A stretch of 64,000 bases of DNA from Paenibacillus naphthalenovorans (lineage in GTDB: Bacteria; Bacillota; Bacilli; Paenibacillales; NBRC-103111): contig NZ_FNDY01000015.1 of NCBI RefSeq assembly GCF_900099895.1, forward strand, positions 31,573 through 95,572, read 5' to 3'. Each line of letters begins with the position of its first letter. Position 1 is the stretch's first letter. Of this stretch, positions 16,867 through 26,380 are shown piece by piece. Position numbers and translations under genes: made by a program. Under the pieces are notes generated by a model. That model was not told the origin of the DNA. It saw only the letters and a program-made list of their open reading frames with translations, and ran no database searches.

Positions 16867-17859
16867 ATGAATGCGGTATTGTTTGTAGGGCACGGCAGCC
16901 GGGATCCGGAAGGAAATGAGGAGGTACGCATTTTTGTAGCTTCGGTGGCAAAAATGCTGGGGGAGCCGATCGTGGAAACGTGCTTTTTGGAGTTTGAGTC
17001 ACCTACGATCGCTCAAGGCATTCAGACCTGCGTAGACCGGGGAGCGACCTTGGTTGCGGTTGTGCCGATCACGCTGTTTGCGGCGGGGCATGCGAAGCTG
17101 CATATTCCGGCTGCCATAGATGCGGCGAAGCAGAAGTATCCGGACGTTCTGTTTGTTTACAGCCGGCCGATCGGCGTTCATGAGCTGGCGCTTGATATTT
17201 TGTCTTCACGCTTGGAAGAAGCGGGGATCGATCTTGAAGAGAACGCGGAGGATACGGCGCTGCTTGTGATCGGACGCGGCAGCAGCGATGCGGACGCCAA
17301 CAGCGATTTATATAAAATATCGCGGCTATTGTGGGAGCGGCTGAAGGTGAAATGGGTGGAAACTGCCTTCATTGGGGTAACGGCCCCGCTCGCGGACGAA
17401 GGCGTAGAGCGCTGCGTGAAGCTCGGCGCCAAACGGATTGTGATGCTGCCTTATTTTCTGTTTACGGGCGTGCTGATCAAACGCTTGGAGCAAATGAAAG
17501 GCGAGTTTGCTAAAAAGCATCCGGACCGGTCGTTCGTTTTGGCGGACTACTTTGGCTTTCATCCGAAGCTGAGCGAAATTTTGAAGGAGCGGGCCAACGA
17601 GGCGCTCTATGGAGAAGTTCGCATGAACTGTGATATGTGCCATTTTCGGCTTGAGGCGGCGAAGCACATGGATCACCATCATCACCATGATCACGACCAC
17701 CATCATAATCACGAGCATCACGACCACCATCATGATCATAATCACGAACATGACGACCACCATCATGATCATAATCACGAACATGACGACCACCATGACC
17801 ACGATCATGAACATGAACGGCAGAAGCCGACTGTTAAGAGCAAAGAGGTGTACTTATGA
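16867..17859 (+). CDS. cbiX: Sirohydrochlorin cobaltochelatase with His-rich tail
   Basis: A 330-residue long-form CbiX that inserts Co(II) into sirohydrochlorin. It has two chelatase half-domains (LFVGHGSRDPEG with catalytic His near the N-terminus; VVPITLFAAGHAKLH with the second His; LLVIGRGSSD opening the repeat half). After residue about 250 come MNCDMC (Cys254, Cys257), the MxCxxC cluster motif described for B. megaterium CbiX, and then a tail of about 60 residues rich in His and Asp that probably stores metal. The ATG at 16867 is preceded by AAGGGGGA. It overlaps the next gene by 4 nt (ATGA). Confidence 0.93.
   Translation: MNAVLFVGHGSRDPEGNEEVRIFVASVAKMLGEPIVETCFLEFESPTIAQGIQTCVDRGATLVAVVPITLFAAGHAKLHIPAAIDAAKQKYPDVLFVYSRPIGVHELALDILSSRLEEAGIDLEENAEDTALLVIGRGSSDADANSDLYKISRLLWERLKVKWVETAFIGVTAPLADEGVERCVKLGAKRIVMLPYFLFTGVLIKRLEQMKGEFAKKHPDRSFVLADYFGFHPKLSEILKERANEALYGEVRMNCDMCHFRLEAAKHMDHHHHHDHDHHHNHEHHDHHHDHNHEHDDHHHDHNHEHDDHHDHDHEHERQKPTVKSKEVYL
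17724..17789 (+). repeat. Two tandem 33-bp repeats in the cbiX tail
   Basis: The 33-bp unit at 17724-17756 is repeated exactly at 17757-17789. Each copy encodes 11 residues of the His/Asp/Glu tail, so the frame is kept. Flanking shorter CAC/CAT-rich copies suggest that the tail grew by slippage or unequal exchange. Confidence 0.85.
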
Positions 17860-18632
17860 TTCTCATGCTGGCAGGAACGAGCGATGCGCGTGAATTGGCG
17901 GTGCGCATTAAGGGCGCAGGGTATGAACTGCTTGCTACGGTTGTGACCGAGAGTGCCGCGAAAAGTCTGGAGGAGGCGGGGATTCCGGTGCAAACCGGCC
18001 GGCTTGACGCAGCCGGTATGGCCGAGCTGATCCGCAGCCGCGGGTTTCGGACAGTCGTGGATGCGAGTCATCCGTTTGCCGAGGAAGCTTCGCGGCAGGC
18101 TATGGCGGCCGCTCTTCAGACGGGCGTGCCGTATATCCGTTATGAGCGGGAGCGGGGAACCTATGAAGGGCATCAGCGGCTTTTGTTCGTGGACGACTAT
18201 GAGCAAGCAGCGGAGCTTGCCGCGAGCAGACGCGGCGTGATTATGCTCACGACGGGCAGCAAGACGCTGCATATTTTTGCCGAGCGGCTGATCGGGCTCC
18301 CGGATACGACGTTGGTTGCCCGTATGCTGCCCCGTAAGGATAACATGGAGAAGTGCGAGCAGCTGGGCATCGAACAGAAAAATATTGTGGCCATGCAGGG
18401 GCCCTTTTCCAAGGAATTGAATCAAGCGCTGTATCGGCATTACGGGGTCACGACGGTCATCACAAAGGAAAGCGGCAAAATCGGGGCGGTCGAAGAAAAG
18501 CTTGCGGCAGCGCTGGAAATGAACATTGATACGATCGTCATCGGACGCCCGCAGCTGGATTACGGCGTTGTGTATTCGGAGTTTGACGGAGTGCTGGACG
18601 AATTAAATCACACGTTACGGGAGGCGCGATAA
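17856..18632 (+). CDS. cbiJ: Cobalt-precorrin-6A reductase
   Basis: A 258-residue CbiJ/CobK protein that reduces the macrocycle with NAD(P)H. It begins MILMLAGTSDARELA, the glycine-rich nucleotide-binding start of the family, followed by VVDASHPFAEEAS, a strong family signature, and VIMLTTGSKTL. The start overlaps the cbiX stop as ATGA, pointing to translational coupling. It is third in the ring operon, matching the X-J-C-D order of B. megaterium. Confidence 0.92.
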   Translation: MILMLAGTSDARELAVRIKGAGYELLATVVTESAAKSLEEAGIPVQTGRLDAAGMAELIRSRGFRTVVDASHPFAEEASRQAMAAALQTGVPYIRYERERGTYEGHQRLLFVDDYEQAAELAASRRGVIMLTTGSKTLHIFAERLIGLPDTTLVARMLPRKDNMEKCEQLGIEQKNIVAMQGPFSKELNQALYRHYGVTTVITKESGKIGAVEEKLAAALEMNIDTIVIGRPQLDYGVVYSEFDGVLDELNHTLREAR

Positions 18633-18635
18633 ATT

Positions 18636-19286
18636 ATGGATTTTCGGACGGAGTTTAAACCGCTGACGGTACAGCCGCAGGAAATTGAGGAGAAAAGCTT
18701 TGCAATGATTACCGAGGAGCTTGGCGAGCATTCCTTTACCGAGGAGCAGTACAAGGTGGTGCAGCGGGTCATTCACGCATCGGCGGATTTTGAATTGGGG
18801 CGCAGCCTGGTGTTCCATCCGGATGCCATCCGCGCCGGTATCGACGCCATCCGAAGCGGCAAGCCGATCGTAGCCGATGTGCAAATGGTGCAGGTGGGCA
18901 TCAGCAAGCCGAGAATTCAAAAGTACGGCGGCGACGTTCGGGTATACATATCGGATCCGGATGTTATGGAGGAAGCGAAGCGTCTGAATACGACGCGGGC
19001 GATCATCTCGATCCGTAAAGCGGCCCGTGAGGCGGACGGAGCGATCTATGCGATCGGCAATGCGCCGACGGCGCTGCTGGAACTGATTCGTCTGGTCAAG
19101 GAAGGCCAGGCGAAGCCGGGTCTGATCATCGGCGTGCCTGTCGGCTTCGTTTCTGCGGCGGAATCCAAAGAAGAGCTGCTCAAGCTTGATGTGCCTTTCA
19201 TTACGAATATCGGCCGGAAGGGCGGCAGCCCTGTTGCAGTGGCATCCGTTAATGCGCTGTCGCTGCTTGCAGAGCGCGAAGGATAA
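18636..19286 (+). CDS. cbiC: Cobalt-precorrin-8 methylmutase
   Basis: A 216-residue CbiC/CobH that moves the C11 methyl to C12 to form cobyrinate. The catalytic His47 sits in RVIHASADFE, and the substrate-binding loops VADVQMVQVG, AIYAIGNAPTAL and the C-terminal GRKGGSPVAVAS are present. It begins 4 bp after cbiJ and is 6 bp from cbiD, so it is tightly packed in the operon. Length is normal and no irregularity is seen. Confidence 0.94.
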   Translation: MDFRTEFKPLTVQPQEIEEKSFAMITEELGEHSFTEEQYKVVQRVIHASADFELGRSLVFHPDAIRAGIDAIRSGKPIVADVQMVQVGISKPRIQKYGGDVRVYISDPDVMEEAKRLNTTRAIISIRKAAREADGAIYAIGNAPTALLELIRLVKEGQAKPGLIIGVPVGFVSAAESKEELLKLDVPFITNIGRKGGSPVAVASVNALSLLAEREG

Positions 19287-19291
19287 GCGGC

Positions 19292-20437
19292 ATGGATGCG
19301 AAGGAGTCCAAGCCGCTGCGTCATGGATATACGACGGGCGCCTGCGCGACCGCTGCGGCGCAGGCGGCGCTTGAGGCGCTGATTGTGCAGGAGCCGCAGC
19401 GGCAGTCGACCATCCGGCTGCCGATCGGTCAGGACGTCACCTTCGAGATCGTCGCATGCGAGGTGGAGGAGCACCGGGCTTCCGCTGAAATTATTAAGGA
19501 TGGCGGCGACGACCCGGATGCGACTCATGGAGCAAGAATCATTTGCGAGGTTTCCTGGCGGGAAACGCCCGGCATCGAGCTGGACGGCGGCGTCGGCGTA
19601 GGTCGGGTAACAAAGCCCGGACTTCCGGTAGAGGTTGGTCAGGCGGCGATTAATCCGGTCCCCCGGAAGATGATCCGCGAAGCGGTCGAGGCGGTATTAA
19701 ACCGGTATGAGCTGAATCGGGGGGTAAGGGTGGTTGTTTCCGTTCCCGATGGAGAAGAAATCGCGAAGAAGACGCTGAATGCCAGACTCGGCATAGTAGG
19801 CGGCATCTCGATTCTGGGTACGCGGGGGATCGTCGTCCCGTTCTCGACGGCAGCGTATAAAGCCAGCGTAGCCCAAGCTATCCGAGTAGCGGTCAAGGGC
19901 GGCTGCAGCCATGTTGTTCTTTCTACCGGAGGACGGACCGAAAAGTTCGGGATGGAGATGTATCCGAAGCTGCCGGAGGAAGCGTTCGTCGAAATGGGGG
20001 ATTTTGTCGGGTTCGCGCTTCAACAATGTGCGAGACAAGGCATTCGCAAGGTGACGCTGGTCGGAATGATGGGCAAGTTTTCCAAAGTCGCGCAAGGGGT
20101 GATGATGGTACATTCCAAGAGCGCCCCCGTTGATTTCGGCTTTCTTGCCCGTATGGCGGAGGAGGCCGGAGCTTCTGAGACGGTGGTCCGTAAGATTGCC
20201 GAAGCGAACACCGCTTCTCAGGTGGGAGATATGATGCATGAGCTGGGATGCAGATTATTTTTCGATGTGATGTGCGCGTACTGCTGCCGTTCTTTGCTTC
20301 AAGAAGCAGGGGGAAGCAGCAGCTCAGGCTTTGAGGTGGAAACGGTCATTATCTCGATGAAGGCCGAGCTGTTGGGAAGGATGAGCATGACCAAGGAAAG
20401 CGGCGGATATAGCGTCAGGCAGGAAGGGGATTTTTAG
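19292..20437 (+). CDS. cbiD: Cobalt-precorrin-5B C1-methyltransferase
   Basis: A 381-residue CbiD, the anaerobic-route enzyme that methylates C1 after ring contraction. The family start LRHGYTTGACATAAAQAAL, the GVGRVTKPGL motif, the central ISILGTRGIV and VLSTGGRTE are all visible. It abuts cbiET with no gap (stop at 20437, next ATG at 20438). CbiD marks the oxygen-independent pathway, consistent with CbiX and CbiH60 here. Confidence 0.95.
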   Translation: MDAKESKPLRHGYTTGACATAAAQAALEALIVQEPQRQSTIRLPIGQDVTFEIVACEVEEHRASAEIIKDGGDDPDATHGARIICEVSWRETPGIELDGGVGVGRVTKPGLPVEVGQAAINPVPRKMIREAVEAVLNRYELNRGVRVVVSVPDGEEIAKKTLNARLGIVGGISILGTRGIVVPFSTAAYKASVAQAIRVAVKGGCSHVVLSTGGRTEKFGMEMYPKLPEEAFVEMGDFVGFALQQCARQGIRKVTLVGMMGKFSKVAQGVMMVHSKSAPVDFGFLARMAEEAGASETVVRKIAEANTASQVGDMMHELGCRLFFDVMCAYCCRSLLQEAGGSSSSGFEVETVIISMKAELLGRMSMTKESGGYSVRQEGDF

Positions 20438-21697
20438 ATGAAAGAAACGATTGCCGTCATAGGGATCGGTGATGACGGAACGGCGGGTTTGCCTGAATTG
20501 TACATGGATCGGATCAGGCAGGCCGAGGTGCTTATCGGAGGAGAACGGCAGCTGGAGTTTTTTCCGGATTTTCGGGGAGAAACGATCCTGATTAAGGGTG
20601 GTCTGGGCGAGCTGACGGAGAAGCTTCAGGCAGAGCACCGGAGGACCGTGGTGCTGGCATCCGGCGATCCGCTATTTTACGGTATAGGCGGTTATTTGGC
20701 GGGCAAGCTTCCCGGGCGGGTGGAGGTATATCCGCAGGTGAGCTCGCTTCAGCTCGCCTTTGCGCGAATCGGCGAGAGCTGGCAGGATGCATATATCGCA
20801 AGCGCGCACGGCCGCAGCCTGAAGGGGCTTGCGCAGCGGATCGACGGACAAGCCAAAGTAGCGCTGCTGACGGATGAGAAGAACCATCCGGGTGCAATCG
20901 CCCGCTATTTGCTGGAATTCGGCATGACCGAATACCGCGTCTTTGTCGGCGAGCATCTCGGAGGTACGAAGGAGCGTACCGGCTGGTACGGGCTCGAAGA
21001 GCTTGCCGCCTCCGGTGAATCGGGCTTCTCACCGCTGAATATCGTGATTCTGCGGAGGCGGCCGGGGACAGCGTCGCCGGATTGGCCGCTCGGCATTGAT
21101 GACGCCGAGTTTGCACAGCGCAAGCCCGACAAAGGGCTGATCACGAAAAAAGAGGTTCGCGTCCTCAGCTTGGCGGCCCTTCATTTAAGACGGGACAGCA
21201 TCGTATGGGATATCGGTACATGCACAGGCTCCGTAGCGATTGAAGCGGCCCGGATATGCCGTGACGGGGCTGTGTATGCGGTCGAGAAAAATGAAGGGGA
21301 CTTGGCGAACTTCCGTGAAAATATCCGCAAATTCCGGACTGACATTACGGGAATTCATGCCAAAGCGCCGGAGGGACTCGATCAGTTTCCCGATCCGGAT
21401 GCGGTGTTTATTGGAGGCAGCGGGGGAGAGCTGAGGGAACTGCTTTCGATCTGCTGCAATCGTTTGAGACCGGGAGGTACCATTGTGCTGAACGCTGCAA
21501 CGATCGAGAACCTGTCGGCCGCAACCAAAGCTTTTGCCGAAGAAGGCTTCGCAGCGGATATAACGCTCGCCCAAATCAGCCGCAGCAAGCCGATTCTGGA
21601 CATGACGCGGTTTGAAAGCTTGAACCCCGTGTATATCATTGCAGCAAGACGGCATCAAAAAGACAGTCCGACGACAGGAGGACAAACGGATGAGTAA
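20438..21697 (+). CDS. cbiET: Fused cobalt-precorrin-7 methyltransferase/decarboxylase
   Basis: A 419-residue fusion of CbiE (about 1-205; a methylase with [27 protein letters not shown] and [16 protein letters not shown]) and CbiT (about 225-410; SAM-dependent with [30 protein letters not shown] and [13 protein letters not shown]). Together they methylate C5 and C15 and decarboxylate the C12 acetate. The fused form is common (CobL, and B. megaterium CbiET). The last codons overlap the cbiL start by 8 nt. Confidence 0.94.
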   Translation: MKETIAVIGIGDDGTAGLPELYMDRIRQAEVLIGGERQLEFFPDFRGETILIKGGLGELTEKLQAEHRRTVVLASGDPLFYGIGGYLAGKLPGRVEVYPQVSSLQLAFARIGESWQDAYIASAHGRSLKGLAQRIDGQAKVALLTDEKNHPGAIARYLLEFGMTEYRVFVGEHLGGTKERTGWYGLEELAASGESGFSPLNIVILRRRPGTASPDWPLGIDDAEFAQRKPDKGLITKKEVRVLSLAALHLRRDSIVWDIGTCTGSVAIEAARICRDGAVYAVEKNEGDLANFRENIRKFRTDITGIHAKAPEGLDQFPDPDAVFIGGSGGELRELLSICCNRLRPGGTIVLNAATIENLSAATKAFAEEGFAADITLAQISRSKPILDMTRFESLNPVYIIAARRHQKDSPTTGGQTDE

Positions 21698-22400
21698 GAT
21701 CGGCACATTATACGGTGTGGGCGTAGGCCCGGGAGATCCGGAACTCATTACGGTCAAGGCGTTTCGTTTGCTCAAGGAATCGCCGGTGATCGCCTATCCG
21801 CGCAAAAAATCGGGCGCCAAGAGCTACGCCCTGACCATTGTAGAAATGTATGTAGACACCCGGGAAAAGGAGATGCTCGCCCTGACCTTCCCGATGACGA
21901 AAGATAAAGAAGCGCTGGAAAAACAGTGGAACAAGACAGTAGATACGGTCTGGAGCCACCTTGAGCAGGGGAAAAATGTCGTGTTCGTCACCGAAGGCGA
22001 TCCGATGCTGTACAGTACTTATATCCATTTAATGCGCCTGATGAAAGAAAGGCACCCGGAGGTGGAGGCCATTTCGGTTCCCGGCATATCCTCCGTCAAC
22101 GCTGCGGCATCCAGACTCGGGTTACCGCTTGCCGACGGTGACGAGCAGATGGCGATCGTACCGGCTACGAATGATTATGGGCAGATGCGCCGGGCTTTGG
22201 AAACGCATGATTGCGTCGTGTTCATCAAGGTAGCGAAGGTCATCGATCTGATGCTGTCGGTGCTGCGGGATCTGGGGCTGACGGACAAGGCGTCGGTACT
22301 GACTAAGGTGACCTCGGGCGAGGAGCAAATTTGGCGCAATATCGAAGAGCTGGCCGGTCGCGAGCTGGAGTATTTGACTTTAATGGTGGTGAGAAAATGA
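21690..22400 (+). CDS. cbiL: Cobalt-factor II C20-methyltransferase
   Basis: A 236-residue tetrapyrrole methylase. [20 protein letters not shown] opens the family fold, [18 protein letters not shown] carries the second motif and [14 protein letters not shown] the third; the VIAYPRKK region distinguishes the C20 enzyme. The ATG at 21690 is chosen because AGGAGG precedes it by 6 nt; an upstream in-frame start would lie deep inside cbiET. Its stop overlaps the cbiF start. Confidence 0.93.
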   Translation: MSKIGTLYGVGVGPGDPELITVKAFRLLKESPVIAYPRKKSGAKSYALTIVEMYVDTREKEMLALTFPMTKDKEALEKQWNKTVDTVWSHLEQGKNVVFVTEGDPMLYSTYIHLMRLMKERHPEVEAISVPGISSVNAAASRLGLPLADGDEQMAIVPATNDYGQMRRALETHDCVVFIKVAKVIDLMLSVLRDLGLTDKASVLTKVTSGEEQIWRNIEELAGRELEYLTLMVVRK

Positions 22401-23173
22401 AGCTTTATATTATCGGCGCAGGCCCGGGAGACCCGGATTTGATTACGGTGAAGGGACTGCGCATCCTCCAGGAGGCCGATGTCGTGCTTTACACGGACTC
22501 TCTTGTGAACGACGAACTGATTGCACGGGCAAAGCCTGAAGCGGAAGTGCTCAAAAGCGCGGGGATGAGTCTGGAGGAAATGGTGGCCATCATGGCGGAC
22601 CGCGTCAAAGCAGGCAAGCTTGTAGCCCGTGTCCATACGGGCGATCCGGCCGTTTTCGGGGCCATCATGGAACAGAAGGCGCTGCTGGCCAAGGAAGGAA
22701 TCGCATGCGAGATCGTACCGGGTGTCAGTTCCGTGTTTGCGGCTGCGGCTGCGGTAGGGGCTGAGCTTACGATTCCGGAGCTGACCCAAACGGTCATTCT
22801 GACACGGGCCGAAGGACGCACTCCGGTGCCGGATCGCGAGCAGCTCAAAGATTTGGCGGCCCATCACTGTACGCTGGCGTTGTTTCTGAGCGCAACGCTG
22901 ACGAAAAAAGTGGTGCGCGAGCTGACAGAGGCCGGATGGAGTCCCGAAACCCCGGTTGCCGTCGTTCAACGAGCGTCCTGGCCGGATCAAATCATCGTGC
23001 GGACTACGCTTGCCCGGTTGGATGAGGATATGCGCGTGAACGGAATTCGCAAGCATGCGATGATTTTGGCCGGATGGGCGCTCGACCCGGAAATCGGTAC
23101 TCATGAGGAGTACCGTTCGAAGCTGTACGATAAATCGTTCACGCACGGCTACCGCAAAGGGGTGAAGGACTGA
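22397..23173 (+). CDS. cbiF: Cobalt-precorrin-4 C11-methyltransferase
   Basis: A 258-residue methylase starting [20 protein letters not shown], with VLYTDSLVNDELI, RVHTGDPAVFGAIMEQ, EIVPGVSSVFAAAA and the family-specific VILTRAEGRTPVP. It is the CobM/CbiF enzyme that methylates C11. The ATG at 22397 overlaps the cbiL stop (ATGA) and follows GGTGAGAAA. Its own stop overlaps the cbiG start. Length and motifs are typical. Confidence 0.94.
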   Translation: MKLYIIGAGPGDPDLITVKGLRILQEADVVLYTDSLVNDELIARAKPEAEVLKSAGMSLEEMVAIMADRVKAGKLVARVHTGDPAVFGAIMEQKALLAKEGIACEIVPGVSSVFAAAAAVGAELTIPELTQTVILTRAEGRTPVPDREQLKDLAAHHCTLALFLSATLTKKVVRELTEAGWSPETPVAVVQRASWPDQIIVRTTLARLDEDMRVNGIRKHAMILAGWALDPEIGTHEEYRSKLYDKSFTHGYRKGVKD

Positions 23174-24330
23174 TGGGGGAACCGGAAGTCATTACGCTGC
23201 AGGAAGGGACGATCCCGGATATCCGGAAATCGGGCAATTATGCGTTGATTGCCATCACAAAGCACGGGGTGGAGCTAGCACGCCGGCTGCAGCGGTCGTT
23301 TGACCATGCGGATGTGTATTATATGTCCAAGTTCGCCCGTGGAGACGAATCCGGAAGGAATATCCAGCTGTTTGAAGGAAGCGTGCGCCTGCTGTTTCCG
23401 GCGCTGTTTCCCGCTTACGACGGAATCATTTGCATCATTTCTCTTGGGGCCGTCGTTCGCATGATCGCTCCCTTATTGAAGGATAAAAAGACGGATCCCG
23501 GTATCGTCGTCATTGACGACAAAGGCGAGCATGTCATCAGCGTGCTGTCCGGCCATTTGGGCGGAGCGAACGAGCTCGCGCGCGAGGTTGCGGCGGTACT
23601 TGGCGCAGTGCCGGTGATTACCACGGCGTCGGACGTGCAGAAGACGATTGCCGTCGATTTGTTCGGACGACGTTACGGATGGACTTGGGAATCGGCGGAC
23701 AAGCTGACGCCGGTGAGCGCATCCGTCGTAAATGAGGAACGAATCGCTATCATTCAGGAATCCGGGGAACCGGATTGGTGGACTTATCCGTCTCCGCTCC
23801 CGCACAACATCCGCGTTTACAAGGATATCCCGACCGCTCTAGGCGATGAGCCGCAGGCTGCGCTGGTCGTGACTCATCGTATCCTCACGCCTGAAGAAGA
23901 GCCCATTCTGAAAAACGGCGTGCTGTTCCGTCCCAAAGTGATCGCACTCGGCATCGGATGCAATCGGGGCACCTCCTCCGAGGAAATTGCGGCAGTTATC
24001 CGGGAAACGCTGGAGGAGCTTCAGTTTTCGATTCGTAGCGTGAAGGCGGTTTGCACTATCGATTTGAAAAAAGACGAGGAAGGCCTGCTCGCCGTATGTG
24101 AAGAGAACGGCTGGCCGCTGGTTTGCTATACGCCCGGGGAGCTTAATGAAATACCGATCGAGGAACCGTCCGAGACCGTATATAAATATACCGGCGCGTA
24201 CGGCGTCAGCGAACCTGCCGCCAAACGCTTTACGGGAGCGAAACGTCTTGCGCTGGTAAAGAAAAAAAGCGGCAACGTAACGATATCCGTTGGCATAATG
24301 GATTTTGAGAAGGGAAGCGGCAGCTTATGA
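23173..24330 (+). CDS. cbiG: Cobalt-precorrin-5A hydrolase
   Basis: A 385-residue CbiG that opens the delta-lactone and removes the extruded C2 unit as acetaldehyde. The N-terminal domain shows IAITKHGVELARRLQ, a central IISLGAVVRMIAPLLKDKKTDP and ISVLSGHLGGANELA; the C-terminal CobE-like domain shows ALGIGCNRGTSSEEI. It is joined by one-base and 4-base overlaps to cbiF and cbiA. The N-terminal 20 residues before the fold appear slightly longer than usual. Confidence 0.93.
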   Translation: MGEPEVITLQEGTIPDIRKSGNYALIAITKHGVELARRLQRSFDHADVYYMSKFARGDESGRNIQLFEGSVRLLFPALFPAYDGIICIISLGAVVRMIAPLLKDKKTDPGIVVIDDKGEHVISVLSGHLGGANELAREVAAVLGAVPVITTASDVQKTIAVDLFGRRYGWTWESADKLTPVSASVVNEERIAIIQESGEPDWWTYPSPLPHNIRVYKDIPTALGDEPQAALVVTHRILTPEEEPILKNGVLFRPKVIALGIGCNRGTSSEEIAAVIRETLEELQFSIRSVKAVCTIDLKKDEEGLLAVCEENGWPLVCYTPGELNEIPIEEPSETVYKYTGAYGVSEPAAKRFTGAKRLALVKKKSGNVTISVGIMDFEKGSGSL

Positions 24331-25745
24331 GCATAGGGGTGAACGGACAAGCGGTTCATCGAAGCGTCGTCATCGCCGGGACCGGCAGCGGTGCAGGCAA
24401 AACGACCGTTACCCTTGGTCTCATGGCGGCTTTGAGCCGCAGAGGCTTGACGGTGCAGGGATTTAAATGCGGCCCGGATTACATCGATCCGACTTATCAT
24501 AAGGCGGTGACCGGCAGGTCTTCGCGCAATTTGGACAGCTGGATGCTGACGTCCGAGACGGTGAAAGAAATATACGGACGCGCCTCCAAGGATGCCGATG
24601 TATCGGTCATTGAAGGTGTAATGGGGCTGTACGACGGGAAAGATCCGCTGTCCAACACAGGAAGCACAGCCGAGATCGGCATGCTGCTGCAGCTGCCTGT
24701 TCTGCTGGTGGTAAACTGTCAGAGCATGGCGCGGAGCGCGGCCGCGATCGTGAAAGGCTTTCAGCTTCTGGAGCCGAATGTGCGCATTGCCGCCGTTTTC
24801 GCCAACAAGGTCGGCAGTGACGGACACTACCGCATTGTCAAACAAGCGATCGAGCAGGAATGCGGCATTCCGGTCATCGGCTTTCTGAAGAGGGAAGATC
24901 AGCTGGCCTTGCCCGAGCGTCATCTCGGACTCGTACCTTCCATTGAACGTGGGGAGATGGGCGGTTTCTTCGAGGAATTGGCCGATCGTCTGGAGCAGAA
25001 TACCGATCTGGATAGACTGCTGGAGCTTGCTTCCGCCGCTGAACCGCCGGCAGTAGAGCCGCCGAAGCTTTTTGCGCCTCCGGCCCGGTTATATCAAGTC
25101 AGAATGGCTGTAGCGTACGATGCGGCTTTCCATTTCTATTATTCTGAAAATTTGGAGCTTCTGGAGCATTACGGAGCAAAGCTGGTCTACTTCTCCCCGC
25201 TGGCGGGAGAACCGCTTCCGGAAGGGGTGCAGGGGCTATATATTGGCGGGGGCTTCCCCGAAGAATTCGCTGATGCGCTGAGCCGGGAGGAGGCGGTTGC
25301 CGGGTCCATACGGAAAGCCTTGGAAAGCGGATTGCCGACATTGGCCGAATGCGGAGGCTTTATGTATTTGACACAGGCGATTGAAGATACACAGGGCCGA
25401 AGTTATCCCATGCTGGGGCTTATCCCCGGCAAAGTTGTCATGCAGCCGAAGCTCGCTGCACTAGGACTCAGGGAAATCACAGGCACGCCGGACAATTTTC
25501 TGTTTCGGGACGGGGACATCGCGCGCGGGCACGAGTTCCATTATTCCACCTATGTACCGGCGGAGGCGGTAGAGCCGGCACCAGCCTATGAAACCAAGGG
25601 TCTGCGGGGCACGAAAAAGGACGGCTGCCTGCTGTACCGGACGGTGGCAGGTTATACGCATTTGCATTTTGCTTCCAATCCGGAGCTTGTAGTACGATGG
25701 CTCAAGGAATGCGAGGAATATCGTCTGCCAATAGTGCAGCCGTGA
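24327..25745 (+). CDS. cbiA: Cobyrinic acid a,c-diamide synthase
   Basis: A 472-residue glutamine-dependent amidating enzyme. The P-loop reads GTGSGAGKTTV (about 18-28), followed by FKCGPDYIDPTYH and VIEGVMGLYDG. The C-terminal class I amidotransferase-like domain has LAECGGFMYL with the nucleophilic Cys and a late TYVPAEA/YTHLHFASNP end. It amidates the a and c carboxylates of cobyrinate. It is the last gene of the first operon, ending 9 bp before a strong terminator. Confidence 0.94.
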   Translation: MSIGVNGQAVHRSVVIAGTGSGAGKTTVTLGLMAALSRRGLTVQGFKCGPDYIDPTYHKAVTGRSSRNLDSWMLTSETVKEIYGRASKDADVSVIEGVMGLYDGKDPLSNTGSTAEIGMLLQLPVLLVVNCQSMARSAAAIVKGFQLLEPNVRIAAVFANKVGSDGHYRIVKQAIEQECGIPVIGFLKREDQLALPERHLGLVPSIERGEMGGFFEELADRLEQNTDLDRLLELASAAEPPAVEPPKLFAPPARLYQVRMAVAYDAAFHFYYSENLELLEHYGAKLVYFSPLAGEPLPEGVQGLYIGGGFPEEFADALSREEAVAGSIRKALESGLPTLAECGGFMYLTQAIEDTQGRSYPMLGLIPGKVVMQPKLAALGLREITGTPDNFLFRDGDIARGHEFHYSTYVPAEAVEPAPAYETKGLRGTKKDGCLLYRTVAGYTHLHFASNPELVVRWLKECEEYRLPIVQP

Positions 25746-25754
25746 AGTAGAGGA

Positions 25755-25793
25755 GCAGTAGAGCAAGAGTCGTCCCATCTCTACTGCTTTTTA
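25755..25793 (+). terminator. Terminator of the first cobalamin operon
   Basis: The 9-bp stem GCAGTAGAG/CTCTACTGC (25755-25763 and 25779-25787) is followed by TTTTT. From here to 25960 no gene is seen. Confidence 0.8.
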
Positions 25794-25960
25794 GTATGCA
25801 GCAGTCTGGTAACGTTGAAAATCAGCGCAATAGAGAGCGGAGAGGCCAAAAGCCCCGCCGTAAGGATGAATTTCTGCGCAGTGGCCCGCGTGAGAGGGGT
25901 GAAGCGCGATCGCAGCGGCAACGAGCGGCAACAACCGACAACAACCGGTTTTCTGCAGGA

Positions 25961-25989
25961 TTGACATTGATAATGATAACTATTATCAT
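25961..25989 (+). promoter_or_regulatory. Promoter overlapped by a Fur box
   Basis: TTGACA (25961-25966), a 17-bp spacer and TATCAT (25984-25989) form a strong sigma-A promoter. The region 25968-25989 reads TGATAATGATAACTATTATC-AT, a near-perfect match to the Fur consensus of GATAAT hexamers in inverted array. Iron-loaded Fur should block this promoter, so the downstream small gene is expected to be induced in iron starvation. Confidence 0.8.
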
Positions 25990-26037
25990 TCGGGTATAAA
26001 GCTTTGAATTAGCGGCGGAAGGCGGGACGTCATCTTT

Positions 26038-26265
26038 ATGAAAAAGATCAGATACTGCTGCAAAAATTTTAAAAGAGGCACCAAAAAAGTGTATAAAAGC
26101 ATTAAAGGCGACTATCCTAAAGTAAAGCAGAAGAAAAGGGACTGCCTGGGTAACTGCAAGCTTTGCTCCAAAGAATGCTTTGCCGTTGTAGGAAAATCCA
26201 AGAAGCTGGTATCTGCCCCGAATGCCGAAATGTTATTTGAAAAATTGAAGAACAAGATCAGTTGA
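26038..26265 (+). CDS. DUF1450-type (YuzB-like) small Cys-rich protein, Fur-controlled
   Basis: A 75-residue basic protein (MKKIRYCCKNFKRGTKKV start) with the segment CLGNCKLCSKECFAVV followed by the AEMLFEKLKNKI end. Spacing of the Cys cluster and the final helix match the DUF1450/YuzB family, whose molecular role is unknown; a metal or Fe-S link is often guessed. The ATG at 26038 has only a weak AAGGCGGG site about 12 nt upstream. The promoter and Fur box at 25961-25989 place it in the iron-starvation regulon. A ferritin gene follows after 115 bp but seems to have its own upstream region. Confidence 0.7.
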   Translation: MKKIRYCCKNFKRGTKKVYKSIKGDYPKVKQKKRDCLGNCKLCSKECFAVVGKSKKLVSAPNAEMLFEKLKNKIS

Positions 26266-26380
26266 TCTTCCGGCTTGGCGGCAGGAAATGACATATCATG
26301 TTCACATTTCACAATCGCTTTCCTTGACGCACAATGGTATATTATAGGGATATATGACTACATATTTAGGATGTGATTTC

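Noticed and set aside
17326..17814. Minus-strand ORF starting with a Val/Ile/Met-rich, membrane-like stretch
   Set aside because: Its hydrophobic start is only the antisense of the CAT/CAC histidine repeats of cbiX.
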